Below are positions 5,631 to 12,053 of a stretch of DNA of 15,895 nt, one piece after another (the first letter of the stretch is position 1; each line of letters starts with the position of its first letter). Source of the DNA: an uncultured Muribaculaceae bacterium (lineage in GTDB: Bacteria; Bacteroidota; Bacteroidia; Bacteroidales; Muribaculaceae); the NCBI GenBank assembly GCA_902494515.1, contig CABUTS010000065.1:1-15895 (forward strand), in the 5' to 3' direction. The notes beneath the pieces were generated by a model. That model ran no database searches, was not told where the DNA came from, and saw only the letters and a program-made list of their open reading frames with translations. Both the position numbers and the translations under genes were made by a program.

Positions 5631-8063
5631 TTATTTCACAAGCACTCGGCGCGCGAAGTCACCGACGGTGACAACGTAAAGCCCCTCGGGAAGAGCCACG
5701 GAGGTGCGGCCTTCAGCAGCGGTGCCGGCGAATGCCCGGCGCCCGTCGATACTGTAAACGAAGAAGTGGTTGGCGGCGTCGCTGTTCTCGATCACAAGCT
5801 CGCCGTTGACGCAGAAAGCATCCCAGCTGTGGTAGGCGTAACCCTCGGGGGTCAGCAGCCCGGAGCTGTTGCGGTAGTCCGTGATGGCGAGGTCGTCGAC
5901 CATGCAGCGGCCGCCGGCGGTCTGGTTGACCTTAATGCGGACAGCGCCGGGGGTGTTGGCGGTGACGGAGAACTGCGCGTAGACGTTCTGGCCGCCGGCA
6001 TCCTTGTTGGCCGAAACGGTCACGTTCCCGACGGTGTTCCAGGTTGTGCCGTGGTCGGTGGAAACCATCACGTCGAAGATGGCGGCCTCGGAGTCGGTGC
6101 GCCAGAGGTGAGCCCAGAAGGAGATGACCCCAGCGCCGTTGGCCTTGTCCTCGGCCATTTCGAGGTAACGGGCACCGTTCTTGTTGGTGCGGGCAGCCTG
6201 AGTGGACTCGTGGGCGTAAGCCTGGTCGCCGGAGTTGGTGAGGTAGATGTTGGAAACATTCCACCGGCATGCCGAGCCGGTGTATTCGGTGAGCTGATAT
6301 GAGGAGGAGGTCGCAGCGGGCTCGAAGTCCTCGATGAAGTCGGCGGCGCCGGTGCCGACAGACCCCTCGACAATCACATCGTCGTAATGGAAGCCGCCGT
6401 CGGCGGTAGCCACGAGCGAGGTGGTGTAGCGGCCGGCGTCAGCGGCGCCGAGGCGCATATAGAAACGGTCAGCCCCCGGAGCGAGGACCGCGGTGGTGCT
6501 CCAGTCGGTCTTGTTGAGCGACAGCTCGAAAGGCGCGGTGACCGTCAGGGTCACGTCGCCGGGGATATTGTCGATTTCGGCGAGAATCTCGGCGGCATCG
6601 GAGGGGACGCCGGGGGTGGTGCTGAACCCGAGGTCACCGTCGTAGAGGAACTCTACCGACGGAACAGGCGCGGCGGTGGTGACGCTCACGGCAGCCGAGG
6701 TCAGCGAGCCGTTGGAGACGGTGTAGGTGTAAGGGGTCTCAGGCTCGAGGCCGGTGACATGATAGCTGCCGTCGCCGGCGGTAACTTGCAGGGGGTAGCC
6801 CTCGATGGAGGCGCCCTCGCGCATCACGTTCAGAGTATAGAGGTCCGAGGCGCCGTCGATGCAGACCCAGTTGGCGGTGAAGCCGTCCTCGCTGACATTG
6901 GTGGCGGCCAGAGCGGGGAGGCCGTCGATGGCATTGCCGGTGAGGTTCAGCGTCAGCTGCTCACCTTCGGCGGCGAGCGTCACGGTGGCGCTGTGGCTGC
7001 CGGTGGTGGCGGGGGTATAGGTCAGGGTCAGAGTGGCGCCGGAGCCGTTGACCTGAGCGGCGGCCAGCGACGCGGGAGCGGCGGCGAAGTCGCTGCCGCT
7101 GACCGTCACGGCGATGTTTTCAGTGAAGTTATGCCCGGCCACGGTCACTGTCTTCTGCATGGCGTGACCCTTGGCGTTGGTGCCGAAAGCGATTGTGGCG
7201 TTGTCGGCGGGCGAAAGGAACGTAGCCCCGGGGTCCTCGCTCCAGCCCTGCCCCTGCTTGTTGCCCCAGATGTATTCCACCATCTCGGGGTGGTCGATGA
7301 AGGGGTTGCGGTTATGCTGGTGGGCATAGACGGCATCGTTGCGCACGGTCTCTTTGTCGCTCACAGGGTCGTTGCGGTGCCATTTCAGCAGCAGATCCAC
7401 CGACCAGGAGGAGAAACAGGGATAATTGTTCCCGGCGAGCATAGGGCTGCTCCAGGTCGAAATCCGGGAGTTGTAGGCCGCAGCCATATAGAAATACGAA
7501 CGGGCGAAGTCACCTTTGTATTCGTCGTCGGGCTCGAAAACCGTGCCGCTGTAACCCGGGAAGGTGCTGGAGCCCAGCTTGCCGAGTGCCTGGACCGAAC
7601 CGCTCCCCGGCAGGGTGGTGCCGTTGGCACATTCGCCGTAGGGGTAGTTGCTGCGCTGGCCGTTCACCTTGCCGTCGGTGGGATATATATGGAAGGCGTC
7701 CGACATCATCGGGCTCTTGTCGTCGAACCAGCTCTTGGGGAAGGAGTGCTCCTTGTTGATGCAGTCCCCCACCTTGCTGTAGTTGCCGCAGAGCGAGGCC
7801 GAACGGAAGCTGTTGCCCCAGTTTTTGGTGGAATACATATCCCAGATGCGCCCGTCGGGATGCTTGTCGGAGGTCTCGTAGACATCGTAGAGGTTCTTGT
7901 AATTGACCACGGTGTGGCTCCCGACCACATCCTCGAGCTGCTGGAGCAGCGCCTTGCCCGTCTTGCCTTCGCACGACGAGTAATATCCGGCCGGAGCTTC
8001 GGCCCATAATGCTGCCGCACTCCCGACTGTAGCGACCAGCGAAATGTACTTCAGGCTGTTCAT
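5631..8063 (-). CDS. Secreted endonuclease I with Ig/Fn3-like and adhesin-like domains and a T9SS-type C-terminus
   Basis: An 810-residue exported nuclease. Residues 1-22 are a signal peptide (MNSLKYISLVATVGSAAALW). Residues about 26-270 are an endonuclease I domain (EndA/PF04231 type): NKEHSFPKSWF around residue 105 carries the catalytic histidine, followed by DAFHIYPTDGKVNGQRSN and NRNPFIDHPEMVEYIWG. After it come an Ig-like beta domain (about 285-375), a fibronectin type III-like domain (about 378-465, with TNVSEDGFTANW), another beta domain (to about 565), a choice-of-anchor J-like domain starting FIEDFEP (about 570-730), and a C-terminal tail SIDGRRAFAG to GLYVVTVGDFARRVLVK that resembles the type A sorting signal of the Por/type IX secretion system. 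It probably degrades extracellular DNA for nutrients. E. coli EndA is only about 235 residues; the long tail is a Bacteroidetes habit. It heads the leftward series. Confidence 0.9.
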   Translation of the reverse strand: MNSLKYISLVATVGSAAALWAEAPAGYYSSCEGKTGKALLQQLEDVVGSHTVVNYKNLYDVYETSDKHPDGRIWDMYSTKNWGNSFRSASLCGNYSKVGDCINKEHSFPKSWFDDKSPMMSDAFHIYPTDGKVNGQRSNYPYGECANGTTLPGSGSVQALGKLGSSTFPGYSGTVFEPDDEYKGDFARSYFYMAAAYNSRISTWSSPMLAGNNYPCFSSWSVDLLLKWHRNDPVSDKETVRNDAVYAHQHNRNPFIDHPEMVEYIWGNKQGQGWSEDPGATFLSPADNATIAFGTNAKGHAMQKTVTVAGHNFTENIAVTVSGSDFAAAPASLAAAQVNGSGATLTLTYTPATTGSHSATVTLAAEGEQLTLNLTGNAIDGLPALAATNVSEDGFTANWVCIDGASDLYTLNVMREGASIEGYPLQVTAGDGSYHVTGLEPETPYTYTVSNGSLTSAAVSVTTAAPVPSVEFLYDGDLGFSTTPGVPSDAAEILAEIDNIPGDVTLTVTAPFELSLNKTDWSTTAVLAPGADRFYMRLGAADAGRYTTSLVATADGGFHYDDVIVEGSVGTGAADFIEDFEPAATSSSYQLTEYTGSACRWNVSNIYLTNSGDQAYAHESTQAARTNKNGARYLEMAEDKANGAGVISFWAHLWRTDSEAAIFDVMVSTDHGTTWNTVGNVTVSANKDAGGQNVYAQFSVTANTPGAVRIKVNQTAGGRCMVDDLAITDYRNSSGLLTPEGYAYHSWDAFCVNGELVIENSDAANHFFVYSIDGRRAFAGTAAEGRTSVALPEGLYVVTVGDFARRVLVK

Positions 8064-8251
8064 GGCTGAAATTTCTCTTTAACAGTAAAGGTAAATATTT
8101 GAATAAAAGATACTTAGCATTTGTTCCCGGCGCCCGGCGAAACCGCTTTGGCCGCGCCGGAACCGGTCCCGGAGACCCGTTTTTCAGTTAAGGGATTCAA
8201 AATTACTGTTTTTTTTTAGGATAACAAAGCATTTATTCCAAATTTTTATCT

Positions 8252-8259
8252 TAACTTTA
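8252..8259 (+). promoter_or_regulatory. Possible -7 box for malate dehydrogenase
   Basis: TAACTTTA differs from the Bacteroidetes consensus TAnnTTTG only at the last base. It lies 82 bases before the malate dehydrogenase start in an AT-rich stretch. No convincing -33 TTTG is seen 19-21 bases upstream. The 278-base gap (8064-8341) between the divergent endonuclease and dehydrogenase genes otherwise holds a GC-rich block (8128-8178) and a run of nine T (8210-8218), with no open frame that looks real. Confidence 0.35.
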
Positions 8260-8341
8260 CGGTCGGAAAAGCGTTTTACCTTTACAGCGGTCAGAAATGA
8301 TCTCCCTGCTGAACCATAACCCACATTAACTACATATCATT

Positions 8342-9340
8342 ATGGACTTTCTTACAGATGAAAAACTCGTCATCGTCGGCGCTGCCGGCATGATCGGTTC
8401 CAACATGGCCCAGACTGCCGCCATGATGCGTCTTACACCCAACATCTGTCTCTACGACTGCTACGCTCCCGGCCTCGAGGGCGTTGCCGAAGAGATGAAC
8501 CACTGCGGGTTCGAAGGCCTTAACCTTACCTACACTACCGATGTTAAGGAAGCCTTCACCGACGCCAAATACATCATCTCCTCCGGCGGTGCTCCCCGCA
8601 AAGCCGGCATGACCCGTGAGGACCTCCTCCGCGGCAACTCCCAGATCGCCGAACAGCTCGGCAAGGACATCAAGTCCTACTGCCCCGATGTTAAGCACGT
8701 TGTCGTTATCTTCAACCCCGCCGACATCACCGGTCTCGTTACCCTCATCTACTCCGGCCTGAAACCCTCCCAGGTTTCCACCCTCGCTGCCCTCGACTCC
8801 ACCCGTCTGCGCACCGAGCTCGCCCACTACTTCAAGATTTCTCCCGACGAAATCAAGAACGCCCGCACCTACGGCGGCCACGGCGAACAGATGGCTGTCT
8901 TCGCTTCCACAACCACCGTTGCCGGCAAGCCCCTCTCCGAGCTCATCGGCTCCGACGCTCTCCCCGAGCAGGAATGGAACGAAATGAAGCAGCGCGTTAT
9001 CCAGGGCGGCAAGCACATCATCGACCTCCGCGGCCGCAGCTCCTTCCAGAGCCCCGCTTACCTCTCCGTTGAGATGATCGCAGCTGCCATGGGCGGACAG
9101 CCCTTCCGCTGGCCTGTCGGCACCTACGTTAACAACGGCGAATTCAACCACATCATGATGGCCATGGAAACCACCGTCGACAAGAACGGCGTACACGTAA
9201 CCCCCGTTCAGGGCACACCCGAGGAACACAAGGAACTCGACCAGAGCTACCACCACCTCTGCACCCTCCGCGACGAAGTGATCTCCCTCGGCATCATCCC
9301 CCCCATCTCCGAGTGGTCCGCCATCAACCCCAACCTCTGA
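8342..9340 (+). CDS. mdh: Malate dehydrogenase (NAD-dependent, Bacteroidetes type)
   Basis: Interconverts malate and oxaloacetate with NAD, a central step of the reductive branch leading to succinate and propionate in Bacteroidales. The 332-residue protein has the nucleotide-binding loop GAAGMIGSN (residues 13-21), an acidic residue after strand two (YDC, D39), the mobile substrate loop APRKAGMTREDLL (R86, R92), IFNPADITG with N125, LDSTRLRTEL with D152 and R155, and GGHGEQMAVF with catalytic H180. APRKxGM is the malate-type, not lactate-type, loop. Codon use is strongly biased to C-ending codons, consistent with high expression. The gene stands alone, diverges from the endonuclease gene, and is followed by a strong hairpin terminator. 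Confidence 0.93.
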   Translation: MDFLTDEKLVIVGAAGMIGSNMAQTAAMMRLTPNICLYDCYAPGLEGVAEEMNHCGFEGLNLTYTTDVKEAFTDAKYIISSGGAPRKAGMTREDLLRGNSQIAEQLGKDIKSYCPDVKHVVVIFNPADITGLVTLIYSGLKPSQVSTLAALDSTRLRTELAHYFKISPDEIKNARTYGGHGEQMAVFASTTTVAGKPLSELIGSDALPEQEWNEMKQRVIQGGKHIIDLRGRSSFQSPAYLSVEMIAAAMGGQPFRWPVGTYVNNGEFNHIMMAMETTVDKNGVHVTPVQGTPEEHKELDQSYHHLCTLRDEVISLGIIPPISEWSAINPNL

Positions 9341-9437
9341 TCCCCCGGCTCCCGTAGCCAGCCCCCCCAGCCCCTTGGGCTGAAAATCAGCTAAACGGCC
9401 CTCCTGCCGCCCCCCTAAACGGCCTTTAGGCCGCCCA
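9341..9437. other. Malate dehydrogenase 3' untranslated spacer with short hairpins
   Basis: No gene is seen. The stretch holds a small hairpin, CAGCCC-CTT-GGGCTG at 9368-9382, and two copies of CTAAACGGCC (9391-9400 and 9415-9424), the second followed by an inverted TTTAGGCC. These may stabilise the mRNA end or belong to a degraded repeat; their role is unknown. Confidence 0.5.
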
Positions 9438-9478
9438 TATGAAAAGCCGCGAGCACCCCGCCCGCGGCTTTTTCATAT
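9438..9478 (+). terminator. Intrinsic terminator after malate dehydrogenase
   Basis: The arm ATATGAAAAGCCGCG (9438-9452) pairs with CGCGGCTTTTTCATAT (9463-9478) apart from one bulged base, with a ten-base loop. The T run lies in the descending arm. It is nearly symmetrical, so it could also stop leftward transcripts coming from the transposase-like gene. Confidence 0.85.
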
Positions 9479-9485
9479 CCCTTTT

Positions 9486-9587
9486 GCAACCCAGGTTTGC
9501 AGCTAATTTAGCAACCCAGGTTTGCATCAACCTTCGGTAACCCAGGTTTGCAGCTAATTTTGCAACTCAGGTTCGCATTAACCTTTG
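9486..9587 (+). repeat. Tandem array of four 25/26-bp units
   Basis: Units start GCAAC or GTAAC and contain an AACC-CA-GGTT centre (one unit AACT-CA-GGTT). Their second halves alternate: TTGCAGCTAATTTA (25 bp) and TTGCATCAACCTTCG or a close variant (26 bp), giving a 51-bp higher-order pair repeated twice. The array runs directly into hairpin copy B, whose GTAAC begins where a fifth unit would start. Confidence 0.88.
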
Positions 9588-9626
9588 GTAACTTTCGTTC
9601 AGTTATCGCGCGTGATCGCGCGATTA
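9588..9626 (-). repeat. 39-bp hairpin element, copy B
   Basis: Read on the minus strand it is TAATCGCGCG, ATCA, CGCGCGATAA, then CTGAACGAAAGTTAC, matching copy C at 36 of 39 positions. The tail faces the 25-bp array on its left, and the hairpin faces the end of the transposase-like gene on its right. Confidence 0.87.
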
Positions 9627-9659
9627 ATGCCCCCTCAGCGCGCGATTAATGCTCCCCTC
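9616..9659 (+). repeat. 22-bp tandem duplication of the hairpin edge
   Basis: TCGCGCGATTAATGCCCCC (9616-9634, then TCA) is followed immediately by a near copy, GCGCGCGATTAATGCTCCC (9638-9656, then CTC). The second copy contains the TAA stop (9646-9648) and the last codons of the transposase-like gene. Confidence 0.75.
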
Positions 9660-10605
9660 TTGCGATTACCTCCGCCAGGCTGTTAAGCATCAGACAAGTA
9701 TTCCCCGAAAGCGCCTTCTCCTCAACCGGGAGCGCTATGATCAGCAACCTCCCCTTCTCGCAAAGCGCGAAATCGCGGCCCATAGGCTTATCGCGGTCGC
9801 CAAAAGGCTTCGAAGTCAGCAAAATAATACTGCCATCCAACGTTTCAGCCTCCTCGCGAATCTTCCTTTCCGCCGGCGAAATAAATGGCGAAACAAGCAC
9901 CCCGCCATTCGCCGCGGCGTAAAGCCACTTCATGCGGTTCTTCTCCCGCTGCTCCTGCGTTTCGGCCCGGTGGACAACCACATTCTCCTTGAACGGATTA
10001 TCCAGCAATTGCATATTCCCGTATGCCGAAACCTCCTTGCCGTCGATTGTCAGGCCATTTACCCGTCGGAAATACTCCGGACACATCTGCCTGACTGCCA
10101 GCCTGTAAGGATTCTGAAAAACATACAGCTTCACTGCATCCAGCTGCCCGCTACGGGTTATAATCCGATCATGAAAACTATCCTCAAACACCGTGAGGTC
10201 CGGCTCATGCACACCCTTGCGGATTTTCCCCGTGGCTGCCGACTTGATCCCCCGGATAACATCTCCCAAAGTCTTTTCCATCCGCACGGTAACAAACACA
10301 ATAGCATGAAAATGGTCAGGCATGATGACGTAGTCAATCAACCTGACCTCCGGGGTAATTTCCGGAGTTACATCCAGCTCCCGACGGATAACCTCCCCGG
10401 CGGAGGAGAGCTCGACATAAGCATCCGTAGGGTTTTCGACATTCATGAGCCGCCCGAACGCGGGCGACTCGGGCGCCTTAGTAACCGTAACCATATAGAT
10501 TTGCCGCGCGTGGTAATCACTCCATGGAGCCCGACGCTTGTTGTTGTGAATTATCTCCTTGAAATAAGGGGGCAAAAACTCATCGGAGAAAGGAGCGGCA
10601 ATCAT
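9646..10605 (-). CDS. REP-associated tyrosine transposase-like (Y1/HUH) protein with extra C-terminal domain
   Basis: A 319-residue protein. The N-terminal part (about 25-180) is a Y1/IS200-like HUH nuclease domain: the strand RLIDYVIMPDHFHAIVFV (88-105) carries H98 and H100 that coordinate metal, and FEDSFHDRIITR (140-151) followed by LYVFQNPYRLAV (160-171) carries the likely catalytic tyrosine Y161. This order and the Y-x-x-x-NP motif are typical of RAYT proteins, which cut single-stranded hairpin repeats. The C-terminal part (about 185-319: GNMQLLDNPFKENV, GGVLVSPFISPAERKIREEA, GRDFALCEKGRLLII, CLMLNSLAEVIA) is not part of a minimal RAYT and suggests a Rossmann-like, DprA/SLOG-like fold (inference). 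The gene lies between inverted hairpin copies B and C, and its TAA sits in a duplicated hairpin edge. A role as a domesticated or active transposase acting on those hairpins is likely but unproven. Confidence 0.82.
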   Translation of the reverse strand: MIAAPFSDEFLPPYFKEIIHNNKRRAPWSDYHARQIYMVTVTKAPESPAFGRLMNVENPTDAYVELSSAGEVIRRELDVTPEITPEVRLIDYVIMPDHFHAIVFVTVRMEKTLGDVIRGIKSAATGKIRKGVHEPDLTVFEDSFHDRIITRSGQLDAVKLYVFQNPYRLAVRQMCPEYFRRVNGLTIDGKEVSAYGNMQLLDNPFKENVVVHRAETQEQREKNRMKWLYAAANGGVLVSPFISPAERKIREEAETLDGSIILLTSKPFGDRDKPMGRDFALCEKGRLLIIALPVEEKALSGNTCLMLNSLAEVIARGEH

Positions 10606-10708
10606 TAAATTGAAGATTTAAGGCGTTGATTTTAACTGTTTTAGCTATTATTAGAACGCCAAACCGCTAAAATTTATTGTATATTCCTCGGAAAAAATTT
10701 TTCGCTGA
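10606..10708. other. AT-rich leader region of the transposase-like gene
   Basis: No gene is seen. The AT-rich stretch holds a loose inverted repeat GGCGTT (10622-10627) / AACGCC (10655-10660) and an A6T5 run at 10692-10702. No full TAnnTTTG box for the leftward gene is found here; the nearest is the weak TAAATTTT on the minus strand at 10676-10669. Confidence 0.4.
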
Positions 10709-10756
10709 ATTTTATTGCTGATTTAATCGCCAATTTAATCGCAGACTTTTATCGCG
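10709..10756 (+). repeat. Short 12-bp period array before hairpin copy C
   Basis: Four degenerate 12-bp units can be read: ATTTTATTGCTG, ATTTAATCGCCA, ATTTAATCGCAG, ACTTTTATCGCG. The last merges with the left arm of hairpin copy C. Confidence 0.6.
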
Positions 10757-10787
10757 CAATCACGCGCGATAACGGAACGAAAGTTAC
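10749..10787 (+). repeat. 39-bp hairpin element, copy C
   Basis: TTATCGCGCA, ATCA, CGCGCGATAA, then CGGAACGAAAGTTAC. It is inverted relative to copies B and D. Copy D, read on the minus strand, matches it at 35 of 39 positions. Confidence 0.87.
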
Positions 10788-10816
10788 ATTAATTTACTCC
10801 GCCCTCCCGACTCCCC

Positions 10817-10965
10817 GGCAACCCCGGTTGGCAACCAATTTGGTAACCTTGGTTGGCAGCCAATTTGGCAACCAATTTGGCAACCAATTTGGCAACCCCG
10901 GTTGGTAGCTGATTTGGAAACCATGGTTGGCAGCTGATTTGGAAACCATGGTTGGCAGCTAATAA
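10817..10965 (+). repeat. Modular tandem array of 25-bp and 12-bp units
   Basis: Seven units fill the interval exactly: two of 25 bp, two of 12 bp (GGCAACCAATTT), then three of 25 bp. The 25-bp units have the form GG-N-AACC-NN-GGTT-GG-N-AGCTGATTT, with NN being CC, TT, CC, AT and AT. The first unit, rotated by one base, matches the first unit of the 9486-9587 array at 20 of 25 positions. AACC/GGTT pairs allow many alternative hairpins. Confidence 0.88.
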
Positions 10966-10966
10966 G

Positions 10967-11005
10967 GTATCTTTCGTTCTGTGATCGCGCGTGATCGCGC
11001 GATAA
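10967..11005 (-). repeat. 39-bp hairpin element, copy D
   Basis: On the minus strand: TTATCGCGCG, ATCA, CGCGCGATCA, then CAGAACGAAAGATAC. This is the most diverged of the four copies, with changes in the right arm and tail. It lies 49 bases beyond the stop of the phospholipase gene. Confidence 0.85.
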
Positions 11006-11054
11006 GTGGCGGGGAGGCGGGGGAGCCAGAATGGTGGGAAGCCGGGCGCCGGGA

Positions 11055-11939
11055 TTAGAACTGGGAGAAGAGGGTGGGTTTGATTACGATGCCGAGGCGG
11101 AGGTGGCAGGAGAATTGCTTGTAGTTCAGGAGGTCTTCGCCGTAGCCGTTATAGAATTGCGCAAAGAGGTATTGGTTGGCTTCGCGCGAGAAGCGCCAGG
11201 CTGCCTCAACCACCGTGTTGTAATTGAACAACCCGCGCGCACGGCGGGTCACCTCTACCGAAAGGCTGAACTTCCGGTTCGGATTGTGCCACTGCCAGCC
11301 CATCGAATAAATCCCCTTGTATTTGAGGATGTCCTTGTTGTTGACCCCGTCGATAATCGGGATCCAGATTTTGTAGCCCACCACAAACGAGGGGTCTACC
11401 ATCACATATCCCCCTAACGAAAGTTTATTCCAGGAGCGCGAATCGTCGCCGTCGCGGCCATTGCTCTCGTGCTCCAGAATCAGCGACACCTGTCCGATGA
11501 ACCGGTCCTTGATGAAAATCGGTTTCGTCAGCCCGACGCCCGGATTAAAGTTCAGGTCGGTCATCGGCATGGAGTTCTCCAGAATGTTCCAGAAAACCTT
11601 CTGTGAATAAAAAAGATAAAGGTAGGTGCCTAACGGAAGCGTTGCCTTGGTGAGCTTCTGGGCGATGGAAACCTGAAACTTCACGTTGGTGTTGTCGCGC
11701 GTAGGCTTGGTGTTCAGCGGGGGACCGAACACGAAATAGTTATCCTTGTAGATGCCGAAGTAATAATGCCGGTCGGCAAAGGCGCGGCGCAGCGAGTCGC
11801 TGTTGAGATAACCCTCCTTCGGAGAGTTGAGAATCTGCGCCCCGGCGTCGGGTGATGCACACAGCAGCAACAGCACACCGAGCAGCGCCCCGAACATTCG
11901 GGCCGCAAAGCTATGGCTATGTCGCTGCGTAATTCTCAT
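11055..11939 (-). CDS. pldA: Outer membrane phospholipase A (PldA family)
   Basis: A 294-residue outer-membrane beta-barrel phospholipase. A signal peptide (residues about 15-35, MFGALLGVLLLLCASPDAGAQ region) precedes the barrel. The active site is plain: LEHESNGRDGDDSRSWNKL contains H157, S159 and N171, with the same spacing as H142, S144 and N156 of E. coli OmpLA. The segment YSQKVFWNILENSMPM followed by NFNPGV also matches the family. It probably hydrolyses misplaced phospholipids in the outer leaflet. I place the start at ATG 11939 because the frame further upstream runs through a promoter-like sequence; an ATG at 11897, directly at the signal peptide, is an alternative. The leader contains a tandem duplication and a small upstream frame that overlaps the start codon as ATGA. 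Confidence 0.88.
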   Translation of the reverse strand: MRITQRHSHSFAARMFGALLGVLLLLCASPDAGAQILNSPKEGYLNSDSLRRAFADRHYYFGIYKDNYFVFGPPLNTKPTRDNTNVKFQVSIAQKLTKATLPLGTYLYLFYSQKVFWNILENSMPMTDLNFNPGVGLTKPIFIKDRFIGQVSLILEHESNGRDGDDSRSWNKLSLGGYVMVDPSFVVGYKIWIPIIDGVNNKDILKYKGIYSMGWQWHNPNRKFSLSVEVTRRARGLFNYNTVVEAAWRFSREANQYLFAQFYNGYGEDLLNYKQFSCHLRLGIVIKPTLFSQF

Positions 11940-11965
11940 CTGCTGATCCGGGGGGCTGATACCAT
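11936..11965 (-). CDS. Possible nine-codon upstream reading frame in the phospholipase leader
   Basis: The frame reads MVSAPRISR and its TGA overlaps the phospholipase ATG as ATGA. It lies inside the duplicated leader. No independent evidence of translation exists, and a frame this short can arise by chance. Confidence 0.2.
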   Translation of the reverse strand: MVSAPRISR

Positions 11966-11991
11966 CTGTTAATCCGGGGGGCTGATACCAA
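11940..11991 (-). repeat. 26-bp tandem duplication in the phospholipase leader
   Basis: On the forward strand the 19-mer atccggggggctgatacca occurs at 11946-11964 and 11972-11990 without mismatch, joined by a 7-base linker. On the leftward transcript each copy contains a GCCCCCC tract. A GGGGGC tract near the predicted 5' end (12005-12010) could pair with either copy. Confidence 0.85.
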
Positions 11992-12020
11992 TACAAAAAA
12001 CGCGGCCCCCGATTTGTTCG

Positions 12021-12053
12021 CAAAATTACACATTTCCGGAAAAACTACCAAAA
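12021..12053 (-). promoter_or_regulatory. Bacteroidetes-type promoter of the phospholipase gene
   Basis: On the minus strand TTTTG (12053-12049) is followed after 20 bases by TAATTTTG (12028-12021), a full match to TTTG-N19-21-TAnnTTTG. The predicted transcript starts near 12015 and has a leader of roughly 75 bases. Confidence 0.65.

Larger units (their letters stand above)
10749..11005. mobile_element. 257-bp REPIN-like element bounded by inverted hairpins C and D
   Basis: Two 39-bp hairpin copies in opposite orientation, tails inward, enclose a 29-base spacer and a 149-base tandem array. A non-coding unit with inverted hairpin ends next to a RAYT-like gene is the layout of a REPIN or similar non-autonomous element. 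Copy A with its array looks like the left part of the same unit, and the 9486-9626 block like its right part. No target duplication can be identified with confidence. Confidence 0.6.

Noticed and set aside
4046..5671. A 541-codon forward frame opposite the U32 gene.
   Set aside because: Same composition artefact; it spans two real genes on the other strand and the gap between them.
6387..8009. A 540-codon forward frame opposite the endonuclease gene.
   Set aside because: It is glycine- and valine-rich, typical of the complement of GC-rich coding DNA; the minus strand has a signal peptide and nuclease motifs.
8330..9256. A 308-codon reverse frame opposite malate dehydrogenase.
   Set aside because: The forward strand encodes an intact enzyme with all catalytic residues; the reverse frame is low-complexity glycine/valine.
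9486..9587. CRISPR-like regular array.
   Set aside because: Units are directly adjacent with no unique spacers, and no cas genes are present.
9649..10608. A 319-codon open frame antisense to the whole HUH transposase-like gene.
   Set aside because: It mirrors the real gene almost end to end, has no recognisable motif, and the minus-strand frame carries clear HUH and tyrosine motifs.
10817..10965. CRISPR-like regular array.
   Set aside because: Repeats abut each other and differ within the unit; the period is 25 or 12 bp with no spacers.
11940..12023. Extended N-terminus of the phospholipase reaching 12023.
   Set aside because: It would start inside the -7 box and place extra residues before a normal signal peptide; it also translates the leader duplication.
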